Origin: Theristus sp. LFF4_11
Taxonomy: Eukaryota; Nematoda; Chromadorea; Monhysterida; Xyalidae
Length of the DNA stretch: 64,000 nt
Assembly: GCA_030248135.1 (NCBI GenBank)
Contig: JASANC010005802.1
Span: 1 to 64,000 of the forward strand
Direction of reading: 5' to 3'
The first letter of the stretch is position 1. Each line of letters opens with the position of its first letter. Below are positions 34,873 to 45,287 of this stretch, one piece after another. The notes beneath the pieces were generated by a model. That model was given only the letters and a program-made list of their open reading frames with translations, was not told the origin of the DNA and made no database searches. A program made the position numbers and the translations under genes.

Positions 34873-35105
34873 GCTCGTGCGGTCTTTTGGCACGTGCGGT
34901 ATTTTGGTTCCACACCAATCTGCGGTATTTTGGTCTTGCGGTCTTTTGGCACGTGCGGTCTTTTGGTACGTGCGGTCTTTTGTCTATGATTCCATGGGAC
35001 CCCCATGGGGGGGGTCCCACGTTACCATAGGTTGGACCCCCCCTCACTTTTTGGTCGGCACCCCCCCCCCCCACGGCGAATCATAGACAAAAGACCGCAC
35101 GTACC
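34873..35105. repeat. GCGGTCTTTTG motif array, right block
   Basis: At least five copies of GTGCGGTCTTTTGGCAC-like sequence, opposite in orientation to the left block. A G/C palindrome around GGACCCCCATGGGG (34998-35023) and one more inverted motif at 35083-35103 follow. Confidence 0.75.
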
Positions 35106-35744
35106 AATTGCTAATTGCTATTGTGTTGTGTGGTGAATGGAATCGGGATCGTCGTTCGTCATTCCCATTGTCTTGGTTCGAATCGAATTCAAGATTACCT
35201 TCTGATTGGTGTGGAGTTTGACGGTGGACCACCGGGTCTTTTATGCATCGAGTCATCGACAACGTGCTGTGCTGCAACCGAATCGCAACCGATTTCTCAC
35301 AATCAGGTTCGTTTTCCCGTTTGTTCCCGTCTTTGTTTTTATTTAAGACTCAAGAATGAACACAGCTAAAAGCAATTAATGCAGCTGTTGCATTAGCGTA
35401 GTGTGATGTGATTCGTGATTCGTGAATCACTGATTGGTGTTTGAAGCTTGGACGCAAAACCTATTGATTGGGTGAGTTGGGTTGAATGAACAGAACTTAG
35501 GTTTTATTTCAGTGCATTTTAGACTTATTTAACTTAAAAGCTTAGCCAAACTCTTTTGTTTACTAAACTTTTGAATGAGTTTAAAAAGCTGAGTTGAAAA
35601 AAACTGCTTCGCAATCGCAGCCGACAAACCAAAAGAGCTGGCACAAAATTTCGTTTCATTTATATGTGCGACTTGACAACAAATCCAACCAAGTTCGTTT
35701 TGTTCAAAATTTCAGCGTCGTTTGACTGCCTTTCTAGGTTCTAC
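35106..35744. other. Spacer between tandem repeat blocks
   Basis: No gene recognised. Positions 35110-35290 are open on both strands but match nothing I know. Confidence 0.35.
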
Positions 35745-36945
35745 CGTCAGCTGGGACGCTGGGTGGCAGCCGAATCGGTGAAACATGCCAGATCAAGGTT
35801 GTTTTGCACGCAGATTTCAAATTTCAGCCGTATGAGTTACGGTAGCGCATGGTTTGGTCCCAACACGATCTTAGTTCCCTCAACAACCCACAAACAGTTT
35901 GGTAACCGCAGCCGAATTGCGGAACATCCTAGATTAAAGGTGTTTTGCACGGAGATTTCAAATTTTAGCCTTTGTGGGTTACGGTAGCGCTTGGTTTGGT
36001 CTCAACACGATCTCAGTTCTATCAACAACCCACAAACAGCTTGGTAACCGCAGCCGAATTACGTAAACATCCTATATTAAAATTGTTTTGCACGGAGATT
36101 TCAAATTTTAGATTTGTGGATTACGGTAGCGCTTTTTTTTGGTCTCAACACGGTCTTAGTTCTATCAGCGATCCACAAACAGCTTGGTATCCGCAGCCGA
36201 ATCGGTGAAACACGCTAGATTAGAGTTGTTTGGAACGCAGATTTTAAATTTCATCCGTGTGAGTTACGGTAGCGCATGGTTTGGTCCCAACACGATCTTA
36301 GTTCCGTAAACAACCCACAAACAGCTTGGTAACCGCAGCCGAATTAGTGAAACATCCTAAACTAAGGTTGTTTTGCACGGAAATTTTAAATTTCAGCCTT
36401 GTAGGTTACTGTAGCGCATGGTTTGGTCTCAACACAATCTTAGTAACCTAAACAACCCACAAACAGCTTGGTAACCGCAGCCGAATTAGTGAAACATTCT
36501 AAACTAAAGTTGTTTTGCACGGAGATTTTAAATTTCAGCCTTGTGGGTTACGGTAGCGCATGGTTTGGTCCCAACGCGATCTTAGTTCCCTCAACAACCC
36601 ACAAACAACTTGGTAACCGCAGCTGAATTAGTGAAACATCCTAAATTAAAGTTGTTTTGCATGCAGATTTCACATTTAATTTGTGTGAGTTACGGTAGCG
36701 CATGGTTTGGTCCCAACGCGATCGTACTTTTATCAACAACCCACAAACAGCTTGGTAACCGCAGCCGAATTAGTGAAACATCCTAAACTAAAGTTGTTTT
36801 GCACGGAGATTTTAAATTTCAGCCTTGTGGGTTACGGTAGCGCATGGTTTGGTCCCAACGCGATCTTAGTTCCCTCAACCCCCAACCCACAAACAGCTCG
36901 GTAACCGCAGTCGAATTGGTGAAACATCCTAGATTAACGTTGTTA
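35745..36945 (+). repeat. 142-bp satellite array, 8 units
   Basis: The anchor GGTC in GCGCATGGTTTGGTC recurs at 35856, 35998, 36141, 36283, 36425, 36567, 36709 and 36851, at steps of 142-143 bp. Each unit carries GTAACCGCAGCCGAATT, GTTGTTTTGCACGGAGATTT, GTTACGGTAGCGCATGG and CAACAACCCACAAACAGC. The open frames inside are by-products of the repeat. Confidence 0.95.
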
Positions 36946-37339
36946 AAAAACTGCGCCTGACTAGGGGCGCCTGGGCGACTTGGGCGACAACTCAACCGGC
37001 AGAGCCTATAGCGACTGGTGTAAATTGGGGCGATCTCGCCTAAAATCTGCAAATCGTAATAATCATGCCATAATATCTCAATATAATCTTTGCGTGATTC
37101 AATCAGTTTGAAACATTAAAGAGAGACCATAATCAAGTGTGTAACACTAACACAGTGATCAACCAGTGATAAACCAGTGATGAACTCAGTGATTCTCGAA
37201 CCGAGAAGCTCAGAAACCTTCATAACGTGACCGATGTCTGTGAGGCCATGCCGTAGGCAACTGTCTGCAAAAATCCGACGAGTGGAAGTCGGAGAGTGGA
37301 TTCACATCATTAACAGCTGTTAATGTGTTGTCTTTGTCA
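36946..37339. other. Spacer between direct and inverted satellite blocks
   Basis: A non-satellite stretch of ~390 bp with GGGCGCCTGGGCGACTTGGG, then ATCAACCAGTGATAAACCAG-type short repeats. No gene. Confidence 0.45.
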
Positions 37340-37830
37340 ATGGGATTGTGTTGGGACCAAACATAAAATTTCCGTGCAAAACAACCTTAGTTTAGGATGT
37401 TTCACTAATTCGGCTGCGGTTACCAAGCTGTTTGTGGGTTGTTGATAAAAGTACGATCGCGTTGGGACCAAACCATGCGCTACCGTAACCCACAAAGCTG
37501 AAATTTGAAATCTGCGTTCAAACCAACTTTGATCTAGCATGTTTCACCGATTCGGCTGCGGTTACTAAGCTGTTTGTGGGTTGTTGATAAAAGTACGATC
37601 GTGTTAGGACCAAACTATGCGCTACCGTACCTCACACAAATTAAATGTGAAATCTGCATGCAAAACAACTTTAATTTAGGATGTTTCACTAATTCGGCTG
37701 CGGTTACCAAGCTGTTTGTGGGTTGTTTAGGGAACTAAGATTGCGTTGGGGGGACCAAACTATGCGCTACCGTAATCCACAATGCTAAAATTTCAAATCT
37801 GCGTGCCAATTAATGTAGGTTTACAAAGTT
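37340..37830 (-). repeat. Inverted block of the 142-bp satellite, ~3.3 units
   Basis: The reverse-complement anchor GGAC falls at 37354, 37465, 37607 and 37752. The first spacing is short because about 31 bp is deleted. Sequence identity to the direct block is high, including GCTTGGTAACCGCAGCCGAA read on the other strand. Confidence 0.92.
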
Positions 37831-37871
37831 TCGCGGCTGAATTAGCTTTATACGAGCTGTTTATATGTTGA

Positions 37872-37916
37872 TACGCTAAAATAGGACAGTACCACGCCCT
37901 ATCCTATTTTAGCGTA
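37872..37916. other. Perfect 15-bp stem hairpin
   Basis: TACGCTAAAATAGGA at 37872-37886 is exactly complementary to TCCTATTTTAGCGTA at 37902-37916, with a 15-nt loop. The arm ACGCTAAAATA is also the core of the 38-bp repeats just downstream. Confidence 0.8.
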
Positions 37917-37974
37917 ACATATTCAAATTACACTAAAGTAAGATAGCTATTATTCATCGAAAAATTGAAAGTTT

Positions 37975-38160
37975 CGGTAAAATATCAAAGTTACTTTATT
38001 TGTTAAAAGTTACGCTAAAATATCAAAGTTACTTTATTTGTTGAAAGTTACGCTAAAATATCAAAGTTACTTTATTTGTTGAAAGTGACGCTAAAATATC
38101 AAAGTTACTTAATTTGTGAAACGTTACTCTATTTGGGGAAAGTTACGCTAAAATAAGAAA
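37975..38160 (+). repeat. 38-bp tandem repeat
   Basis: TATCAAAGTTACTTTATTTG recurs at 37983, 38021, 38059 and 38097 with exact 38-bp spacing, and the last units diverge. Each unit contains GTTACGCTAAAATA. Confidence 0.9.
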
Positions 38161-38179
38161 GCTAAACTTTTTGCAATAC

Positions 38180-38730
38180 AGTTTTTTGACATGTAAAAAC
38201 GAAAAAACAACCAAAGTGGGCTAAATGGGGCTAAAAACAACAAAGTATCAAAAATATAATTGAAACCAATTAAACAGCACATCACTCAACGCGTCATATT
38301 GTGCCTAATTCAAAATTCCACAAAATTTTTGCAAGACAAATGTGTTTGATTGTAAAAAAATAAAAAAGCAGCTAAAATGGACAAAAATGGGACCAAAAAA
38401 CAACAAAGTGAAAAAATTCTTGAAACCTATGAAACAGCAATCATTCAACGCGTCAGAATGTGCCTAATTCAAAAATTCTACAGCGTTTTTGCAAAAAAAT
38501 GTGTTTGCTTGTCAAAAAAGTAAAAAGCAGTCAAAATGGGCAAAAATGGGACCGAAAAACGACAAAGTGTCAAGAATATAACTGAAACCTATTAAACTGC
38601 GCATCATTCTAATCATCTAAATGTGCCTAATTCTTTTTTTGCTATTTTTTTGCAAGACAAGATGTTTGCTTGCTCAAAAGTTCAAAATCAGCCAAACAGG
38701 GAAAAATCGACCCAAAACCTCTCCAGCGTT
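38180..38730 (+). repeat. ~160-bp tandem repeat, ~3 units
   Basis: GTGCCTAATTC falls at 38301, 38460 and about 38623. Shared parts are AAAATGGG.C.AAAAACAACAAAGT, GAAACC.ATTAAACAGC and TTTTTGCAAGACAA. The units are diverged, so the array is old. Confidence 0.8.
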
Positions 38731-40693
38731 CCAGAATTTAGGGTGGCTCAATTGTTCAACTGAGCTGAAGTGTTTATGGGTTATTGTTTGCGTTCACCTA
38801 ACGATTAATTTATTCTGCTTCCTTTTTTCAGCACTACCGCAACGGGCATCACAATGACGCAAACTGTGGTTAGCAGCACAGATGACGATCGTGGTTAGCA
38901 ACTGTTTGCAACATTCTGCAATTACTTTGCAGTCAGTTGATTTCTGCAATTATTTTAATCAGAAAAATATAAGGTTTGAAGCATTTAAAGGCATCTACAA
39001 TGAACTGTAACTAAAGACACGCATATACAACTTTCATGAGATACAGAACGACGAAAACAAGGTTTGAATTAGCCAAAAATAAGGGCAGATTTGAGTTCAG
39101 CGTGAAAAACTCGTTTGGTGACAGTTCGTACGATTGTGCCATAAAAAACAAAACCAACCAAGATCAATAATGCAGAGAAATTGGTCAAATTTGCTCACCG
39201 GACGTGTGGTAACGAGTTGTTTTCCGAGCGACGACGACCGCTACGCGGTGTTCGCCAGCCGCCGTTTCTAAGCACTCAATGGCAATCGCACGCAGGACAA
39301 ACACTACTCGAGGATGAGCGCAGTTTGTCGTGAACGATCCGAAGGATGATGCCGATGAGGAGACGGAAGAGGGGCGTAACGGAGCTCTGGGTTTGCGGGA
39401 GTTTTGGGATGATTGGTTGCATCAACACTGTTGCCACACAAGACCAGACATCCAAACATCCCAGAAACACGACAAAGGATAAGGAGAGACACGTCTCGTG
39501 GTAACCTTGGTTGATTTTAAACCTTGAAGTAAGTCGAAACCGTGGTATTCGTGTTCTTCGGAACCGTACCACAAGGTGGCGCGCTGCTTCAAGCCCGGTT
39601 GATGAATGTCAGTTTCTGTGAAATCTCTGGCTGTGTTCCGAACGCGGTGTACGCTCATTGGTTGCATGAATTAGTACAGCCAATCAATGTTTTATACTTG
39701 ATTGGTAAAGATGTGTTATGTATCAGTGTTCAGCAAACCATAAGAATTTGCTTTCTTTTTTCAGTCGAAGTCACTCTGGTTGCGTGGTACATTCGAGTTG
39801 AAGAAAATTTCAGTGTTTACTGATGAATTGTTGTGATTGTGCATGATGTTATTGATGCTGATTTAATTGATATTTATTGTTTGACACATGATATTGGCGT
39901 TAATTTTGCAGGGGATCAAGCTGTATGCAGTTCAACATAAAAAATTGCTTTGGATAGATAAAATCGCGATACCGAGTTTGCAAATTATGTCAGCCAACAA
40001 CGTCGTTTTTAAATTGTTATGTTTCTCGAAGAAAGTGGACTTGTACTCGCACATGGACTTGTAGCCTGAAGAAGCACTTTTTCAGCAATGCTAATGGCAG
40101 ATTGAGGCATTGCACAGAACGAGCACTTCCAAATTCGGAAACATTTCAATCACGCCCGTCACCTAAGCAGTAAATGTACAGGGTGTTGCATAAAAGCCAG
40201 AATGGACAAAATTGTCTTGTTGAGTCTGCTTCATGTTCACTCAATACCAAGCCAGTCGCCTTTGAAAGAGTACACTGCTCCGATGTAGCGCGCTGCTCTG
40301 GCACCAGCACTCGACTGCCAACCGACCAACTGCGTTGCTTCGTACTAAACCGCTAATGCTATCACTAAACAGCATCTGCATCACAGCCAACATCAACCTT
40401 GAGTTGTAGCCAACAAACGTTCTCTTCTTTTAGTGTTATTTCATTGTTTTTTGGTGAATAAACTAATACATAAGTCAACTAACTAATACAGTTATCAGAA
40501 GTTACACAGCAAATCACTCGCCACACCCATGAAATTCGACGGTTTGCCCGTTATGTTCCAAATTTGTTTCTAATTCGTTCACAAAATCGCAATCTGATCA
40601 CAAACACACAATATATATGATTCACAGGCAATACATTTACAGTCAATCAGTAGGTTGCGCAAAATATGGGTTTTGCAGTAGTAAGGGTCAATC
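38731..40693. other. Low-gene region with weak exon-like segments
   Basis: Two short segments look like exons but are unproven. Segment 38832-38895 follows CCTTTTTTCAG and reads TTATGITMTQTVVSSTDDDR. Segment 39170-39271 starts with ATG, reads TGRVVTSCFPSDDDRYAVFA in its middle and ends at a TAA. The shared DDDR may be chance. Near 40180, TACAGGGTGTTGCATAAAAG resembles a solo mariner end. The remainder is unassigned. Confidence 0.3.
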
Positions 40694-40855
40694 TCAAAAC
40701 AATCCGCCTCCGCCACCAAAGGGAGGAAGCTGACGGCAGTGACCACGACGCCCTCCAAGCATCGAGCGGCTGCTGTCTGCATCGAACACACCGACGTCGT
40801 CGTCCAGTTCAGGGGGCTTCGCAAATGGATGTGGCATTCGGTGCAACTGGATCGA
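40694..40855 (-). CDS. Candidate terminal exon, unidentified
   Basis: On the - strand, an acceptor ATATTCAG is followed at 40855 by 53 sense codons and a TGA ending at 40694. The translation contains HPFAKPPELDDDVGVFDADS and RQLPPFGGGGGLF. The acidic/Ser and Gly-rich composition and the intact frame look like a real C-terminal exon, but no upstream exon was found. Confidence is low. Confidence 0.3.
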   Translation of the reverse strand, partial: SIQLHRMPHPFAKPPELDDDVGVFDADSSRSMLGGRRGHCRQLPPFGGGGGLF

Positions 40856-40944
40856 CTGAATATGTGCAAATGTAGAAAACTGTGAAACTCAAATGTGGCG
40901 CTTCAATGGGAAAATTCGATGCAAGCAGCCTTAAAACCTGCCGA

Positions 40945-41018
40945 TACGTCACATCTCTCGACGGCGTTCTGTACGTTTTTCTGGCTTAGCCCTGGCTAAA
41001 GACATCGCTCAAAATCAC
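40945..41018 (+). repeat. Dispersed repeat shared with 52294-52370
   Basis: GGCGTTCTGTACG followed by TTCTGG.TTAGCCCT.GCTAAA.ACATC occurs in both places. The copy here runs straight into the tetranucleotide repeat. Confidence 0.6.
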
Positions 41019-41091
41019 CGTTCGTTCGTTTGTTCGTTCGTTCGTTCGTTCGTTCGTTCGTTCGTTCGTTCGTTCGTTCGTTCGTTCGTAG
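41019..41091 (+). repeat. (GTTC)n microsatellite
   Basis: About 17 uninterrupted GTTC units with one GTTT variant near the start. Confidence 0.95.
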
Positions 41092-41865
41092 GGGTTTCGG
41101 ATCACTTTCCCAAATGCAATGAAACTTGTGGGGTCATGATATGAAATCAATATAATTTTTCTTGATTGTTGCGGCATTACAAAGATTGGAACAGACCCTG
41201 TCGAAAATTGAATGCTCTTTGAATGCAATTCCGGTGCGCACAAACGCCCCATACTGCTTCTCCTCACACATGCCCACTCTGTCTTTCTCTGCAATTCCCC
41301 GGGTTTTTCTCTTACACACTTCCTTCTAATTCATTCTAAATTTCCCCGTCCACACTTCCACTGCAACTTCCACGCACTTTCTCTTTCCTACTTCCTACAC
41401 GTATCCCCACGTGACAAACACGCACCCAAATTTCGGTCTAACCCCCCTCCCCTGGGTCCAACCAAATCGGGTTCGATCCCTGCTGAAACTTATGGTGTTA
41501 AAAACTGTTATGTTCTAGTTTCTGTTGATGCGCTGCAAGCAAATAAAAATTGTTGATTTGATGAAGAATCCGAAATCGTCTACTTCTCAATTCTTAAAAA
41601 AAGTCTAACGTTCAGTGCAGCCAAAAAAAGTCTAACGTTCAGTGCAGCCACAGGAACGCAGAAAGAAAAGCAGTTTGTTTTTCTTGAATCATAACTTTTT
41701 TCAATTCAATTCATTTCAATTAAATTCAATGAAATATATTTGTGAACGACGTTGCCTGACATTTACAAAGCAAAAAAATTGTTACCAAAGCGTGCAAAGA
41801 TAATCTGCGCTCTACTCTGTTTAGTACAATTTTTTCTTTATTTCTGTAGGCCAACCCTTTTGGTC
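41092..41865. other. Unassigned sequence
   Basis: A C/T-rich stretch at 41250-41460 stays open for 114 codons but has low-complexity composition and no recognisable domain. Positions 41603-41622 and 41628-41647 are a short direct duplication around AAAAAGTCTAACGTTCAG. Confidence 0.4.
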
Positions 41866-42070
41866 ACAAAAAAATCTCAAATGTGCGGTCTTTTGGCACG
41901 TGCGGTCTTTTGTCCGCAAGCCGTCCCATGGGGGGGGGGGGTGCATTTTTTCAAAATTTTCTGTGGGGCACAAAAAAATCTCAAATGTGCGGTCTTTTGG
42001 CACGTGCGGTCTTTTGTCCGCAAGCCGTCCCATGGGGGGGGTGCATTTTTTCAAAATTTTCTGTGGGGGG
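41866..42070 (+). repeat. Tandem duplication with GCGGTCTTTTG motifs
   Basis: A unit of about 100-104 bp (CACAAAAAAATCTCAAATGTG, two GCGGTCTTTTG motifs, CCGCAAGCCGTCCCATGGGG, then TTTCAAAATTTTCTGTGG) is present twice in a row. It resembles the sequence interrupted by the MITE at 32496-33209. Confidence 0.85.
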
Positions 42071-42083
42071 TCCACCCCTCACC

Positions 42084-43035
42084 TAGGGTTGTTAAACAAA
42101 AATGAAAATTTTTTTTTTTAAAAAAGTGATTAAAAAAAAACAAAAATGCCGATTTAAAAAAAAAAAAAATTCGAAAAATTTTCCTCTAATATGCTCTGAA
42201 AACCTCAATTTTGGCACAATTTTTCGAAAGTTCAACAAAAATTTTCTTTGATTATATTTCGTTCGCCGATTTGTATACATACTTAAAAGTGATTTTTTTG
42301 ATTTCTGATAAATGGTTGCTTGCAATGAGTCGTTGTAGGTTCCTAATCCTGATCCTAATCCTAATCCTAAGCCAAGCCTTTTTTATAAGGTGAAAATGAT
42401 CAATTTAGTTTTTGCATTTTTTTCTTTCCTGTGTTAAAGGGCAGGGGCCACCGCTACTGCACATGCACCTGTTTTAATAATGATGCATTACGAACCTTTA
42501 GCAGTCGATTTTGGACCGTTTTACCGACTGATTTTAGGCTTCGACAACATCTGCGATGAAGTTTTTGAGCGTCCCAAAGCTTAGCCTACCATTTCCGATG
42601 CAGATAAGGTGACGATTAGCCTCGCAGAGCGTCCGATTGTGCTCGCTGCACCGTTTGCAAGCGCTACGTTGTCTGGTTGCTGCTTCGTGTCGTGTCGTCG
42701 CGAAACCATCAGAAGAATTGATCGAATTTCAAGGCGGTATGTTTGTCTTCACTTCAGCATTAGCTTAGCTGGGGACAATTAGTGACGTTTTGGAGGTCAA
42801 AACACAAGAAGAGGCATGGTGACGGTTTGGAAAAGGGGTAATTGAGGTCACCAAAACAAAATCTGCAAAGTTCCGCCATACGGGTGTCATTCGGGAGGCG
42901 CTTGCATATCATATGTGGTTCTTCGGACTCCCTGATTGATTTAGCACAACTTTGATTTTTGAAATTTTTTTTTAAAAAAATTTTTTTTTTTTTTAAAAAC
43001 AAAAATGACGATTTTTGTTTTTTTTAACAACCCTA
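42084..43035 (+). mobile_element. AGGGTTGTTAAA MITE with nested 230-bp repeat
   Basis: Ends TAGGGTTGTTAAA and TTTAACAACCCTA. The flanks CCCTCACC and CCCCCACC match at 7 of 8 bases, consistent with an 8-bp target duplication. It is 952 bp long, of which 42262-42492 is the dispersed repeat also seen at 1306-1533. The remainder is about the length of the 714-bp reference copy. Confidence 0.85.
42262..42492 (+). repeat. Dispersed ~230-bp repeat, second nested copy
   Basis: Nearly identical to 1306-1533, from CGCCGATTTGTATACATAC to GATGCATTACG. The uninterrupted host sequence at 32650-32670 shows the insertion point. Confidence 0.75.
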
Positions 43036-44470
43036 CCCCCACCCCCCCATGATAATTTTTCGCTTAAATTTTGAAGGAAAAACGCTAAATTTTGCTGCAA
43101 AATCGTTGAAATTACAATGAAGATGGTCAAGTTATCATATATTCAGCTTATATTATGGACTTTATAGACAAAAAATCATGATTTTCGAAAAAAATTTTAG
43201 GGTGTACGGAAAATTTTGGGGGGGGGTCTCCGCCAGACAAAATTTCATGGGGGGTGTGGGGGGGTGTCGGCCAAATTTTCGAGGGGGGGGGGTCCGATGG
43301 GGGGGGGTGCCCGGTTTTAGGGGGGGGTGGCACGGTGCCCCCCCCCACCCCCCACCCGACGGTCTCTGGTGCTCTGGGGGGGTGTACCTAGGGTTAGGGG
43401 CTTTGAAAAAAAAAATTTTTTTTATTTTTTTTTTCGTTTTTTTTTAAAAAAAAAAATTTGGATTTTTTTTCAAACTTAAAAAAAAAATTTGAAAAATTTT
43501 TCTTCTACTTTGCTCTGAAAATTCGATTTATGGCATAATTTTTTGAAAGTTCAAACCAAATTTTCTTCCCAACTTCTTTGTGTGCTTAGGTACATGTCAT
43601 TATTTGGTCATTTTGACCGACGTACTCCATGTTTTTCGATTTGGATGACTTCTAGAGTCAATTTTTAGCGTTGAAATGACTTAACTGAATTGAAATATCG
43701 TTTCAGAAATCGTTTTCTTGCAACTTAGAACATGTTTTTTCAGTCGGTAGGCCATGAGATGAACATGATATCTTGTTGATTGGCGTATGTTATAGGTCTA
43801 CAATGGAGTTGTGCGATATATTGTTAAACAATTGGAGCGGGGATGTTGGTTAATACCACATCACACGACCGTTTTTCAGATACCCGATAACATGGCCACA
43901 TGTTAAAACTTGCGTGCTGAGCTAAACTAACGTGTTAAACTTGCGTCTGTCAGTTGCCCGCAACGTGATCGCGAAATCATGGTACGTGTTTTCGATACGA
44001 TGATTTGAAGAGTGGGCTCTCGCCATGTGGCAGATAGCATAGCTGGTTGAACCTGAAAGTAAGTGTCTTGGGGGGGGGGGCGACCGGGTCGACAGGGGTT
44101 GCCGACTTAGCTACAGCAAACAGGAATTTTTGAACACAGTCAAATTTTGGTAATTTTCTAAAGAGGAACAACTAAGAACGGTTCAATATTCAAGTACACG
44201 TCGAAAATTGTCCTGTTTTACTGTTGAAAATGCAACTTTCCCTCTATGAAATGGACATAATTTCAATAAAACACGATTTTCGCTCTTATAGTTTTCCGGA
44301 TCGTTCTGAAAATAGTCTAGATGAACTCAGCTCGACGAGACGCTTCGAACAAACCTAACTTGTAAAAAAAAATTTTTTTTTTAAAAAAATTTTTTTTTTT
44401 AATTTAAAAAAAATCCGGATTTTTTTTTCCCCTAACCCTAGGTGTACCCCCACCCCCCCCTCGCCCACGG
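43036..44470. repeat. G-run block and A/T-rich repeats
   Basis: Positions 43195-43390 hold repeated G6-G9 tracts (GGTGTGGGGGGGTGTCGG type). Positions 43395-43500 and 44360-44440 are A/T homopolymer-rich. Positions 43500-44350 are unassigned, without a supported gene. Confidence 0.5.
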
Positions 44471-45184
44471 TACTGCTCTTCTTGTGTTTTGACCTCCAAA
44501 ACGTCACTAATTGTCCCCAGCTAAGCTAATGCCAAAGTGAAGACAAACATACCGCCTTGAAATTCGATCAATTCTTCTGATGGTGTCGCGACGACACGAC
44601 ACGAAGCAGCAACCAGACAACGTGGCGCTTGCAAACGGAGCAGCGAGCACAATCGGACGAGGCGAATCGTCACCTTATCTGCATCGGAAATGGTAGGCCA
44701 AACTTTGGGACGCTCAAAAACTTCATCGCAGATGTTGTCGAAGCCTAAAGTCGTCGCGTCCATGGCGTAGCGGTAGAACTTCGGCCTACAGTTCTGTAGG
44801 TACCCGGTTCGAACCTCGCTGTTGACAAGACATACTCGTGGAAAATTAGAGTGACCAACAAACATCTAATGGTCTATTCCCTCCTGAGCCGAGGGTAAAA
44901 TTGGGCTCGGGGCAGTAATTGCCCGTCTCCGCCGGAGTTTGGTACCTTCGGGTTTCCGGAACCGGCGCGCGTATAATAAAAAAAAATCAGTCGGTAAAAC
45001 AGTCCACAATCGACTGCTAAAGGTTTTACGAAGTATAATCAAAGAAAATTTTTGTTGAACTTTCGAAAAATTGTGCCAAAATTGAGGTTTTCAGATCATA
45101 TTAGAGAAAAATTTTTCGATTTAAAAAAATGGCATTTTTGTTTTTTAATCACTTTTTTGATTTGATTTTTGTTTTACAATCCTA
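44471..45184 (-). mobile_element. AGGGTTGTTAAA MITE, truncated reverse copy
   Basis: Follows the reverse complement of 32496 to about 32980, ending in the diverged terminus TTTTACAATCCTA at 45184. The other end is lost. A SINE (44753-44986) interrupts it between CCTAAA and ATCAGTCGGTAAAAC, sequences that are contiguous in the uninterrupted copies. Confidence 0.8.
44753..44986 (+). mobile_element. tRNA-derived SINE, copy 2
   Basis: The + strand copy of the SINE at 31975-32204: GTCGCGTCCATGGCGTAGCG head, GGTTCGAACC B-box region, the same body, and an ATAATAAAAAAAA tail. The tail supports retroposition. It is also inside the AGGGTTGTTAAA MITE but at a different position from copy 1, so the two insertions are independent. 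Confidence 0.87.
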
Positions 45185-45287
45185 CTCCTGAGTCGAACCA
45201 AACCACCCTATTTGAATGAAACCCCGTTGAAAGAAAGTAAAAAACCATCCCAGCCAGATCCAGAAATCAGTTAAATTTAAAGCCACC

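Noticed and set aside
35664..36904. Several 65-107 codon ORFs in the satellite region with similar peptides
   Set aside because: They repeat with the 142-bp unit and change frame or stop between units, so they are by-products of the satellite.
41212..41556. 114-codon ORF in C/T-rich sequence
   Set aside because: Biased low-complexity translation, no ATG-linked context or splice evidence.
44753..44830. Stand-alone tRNA gene at the SINE head
   Set aside because: The cloverleaf is imperfect and the same body and tail follow in both copies, so it is a SINE head rather than a functional tRNA gene.
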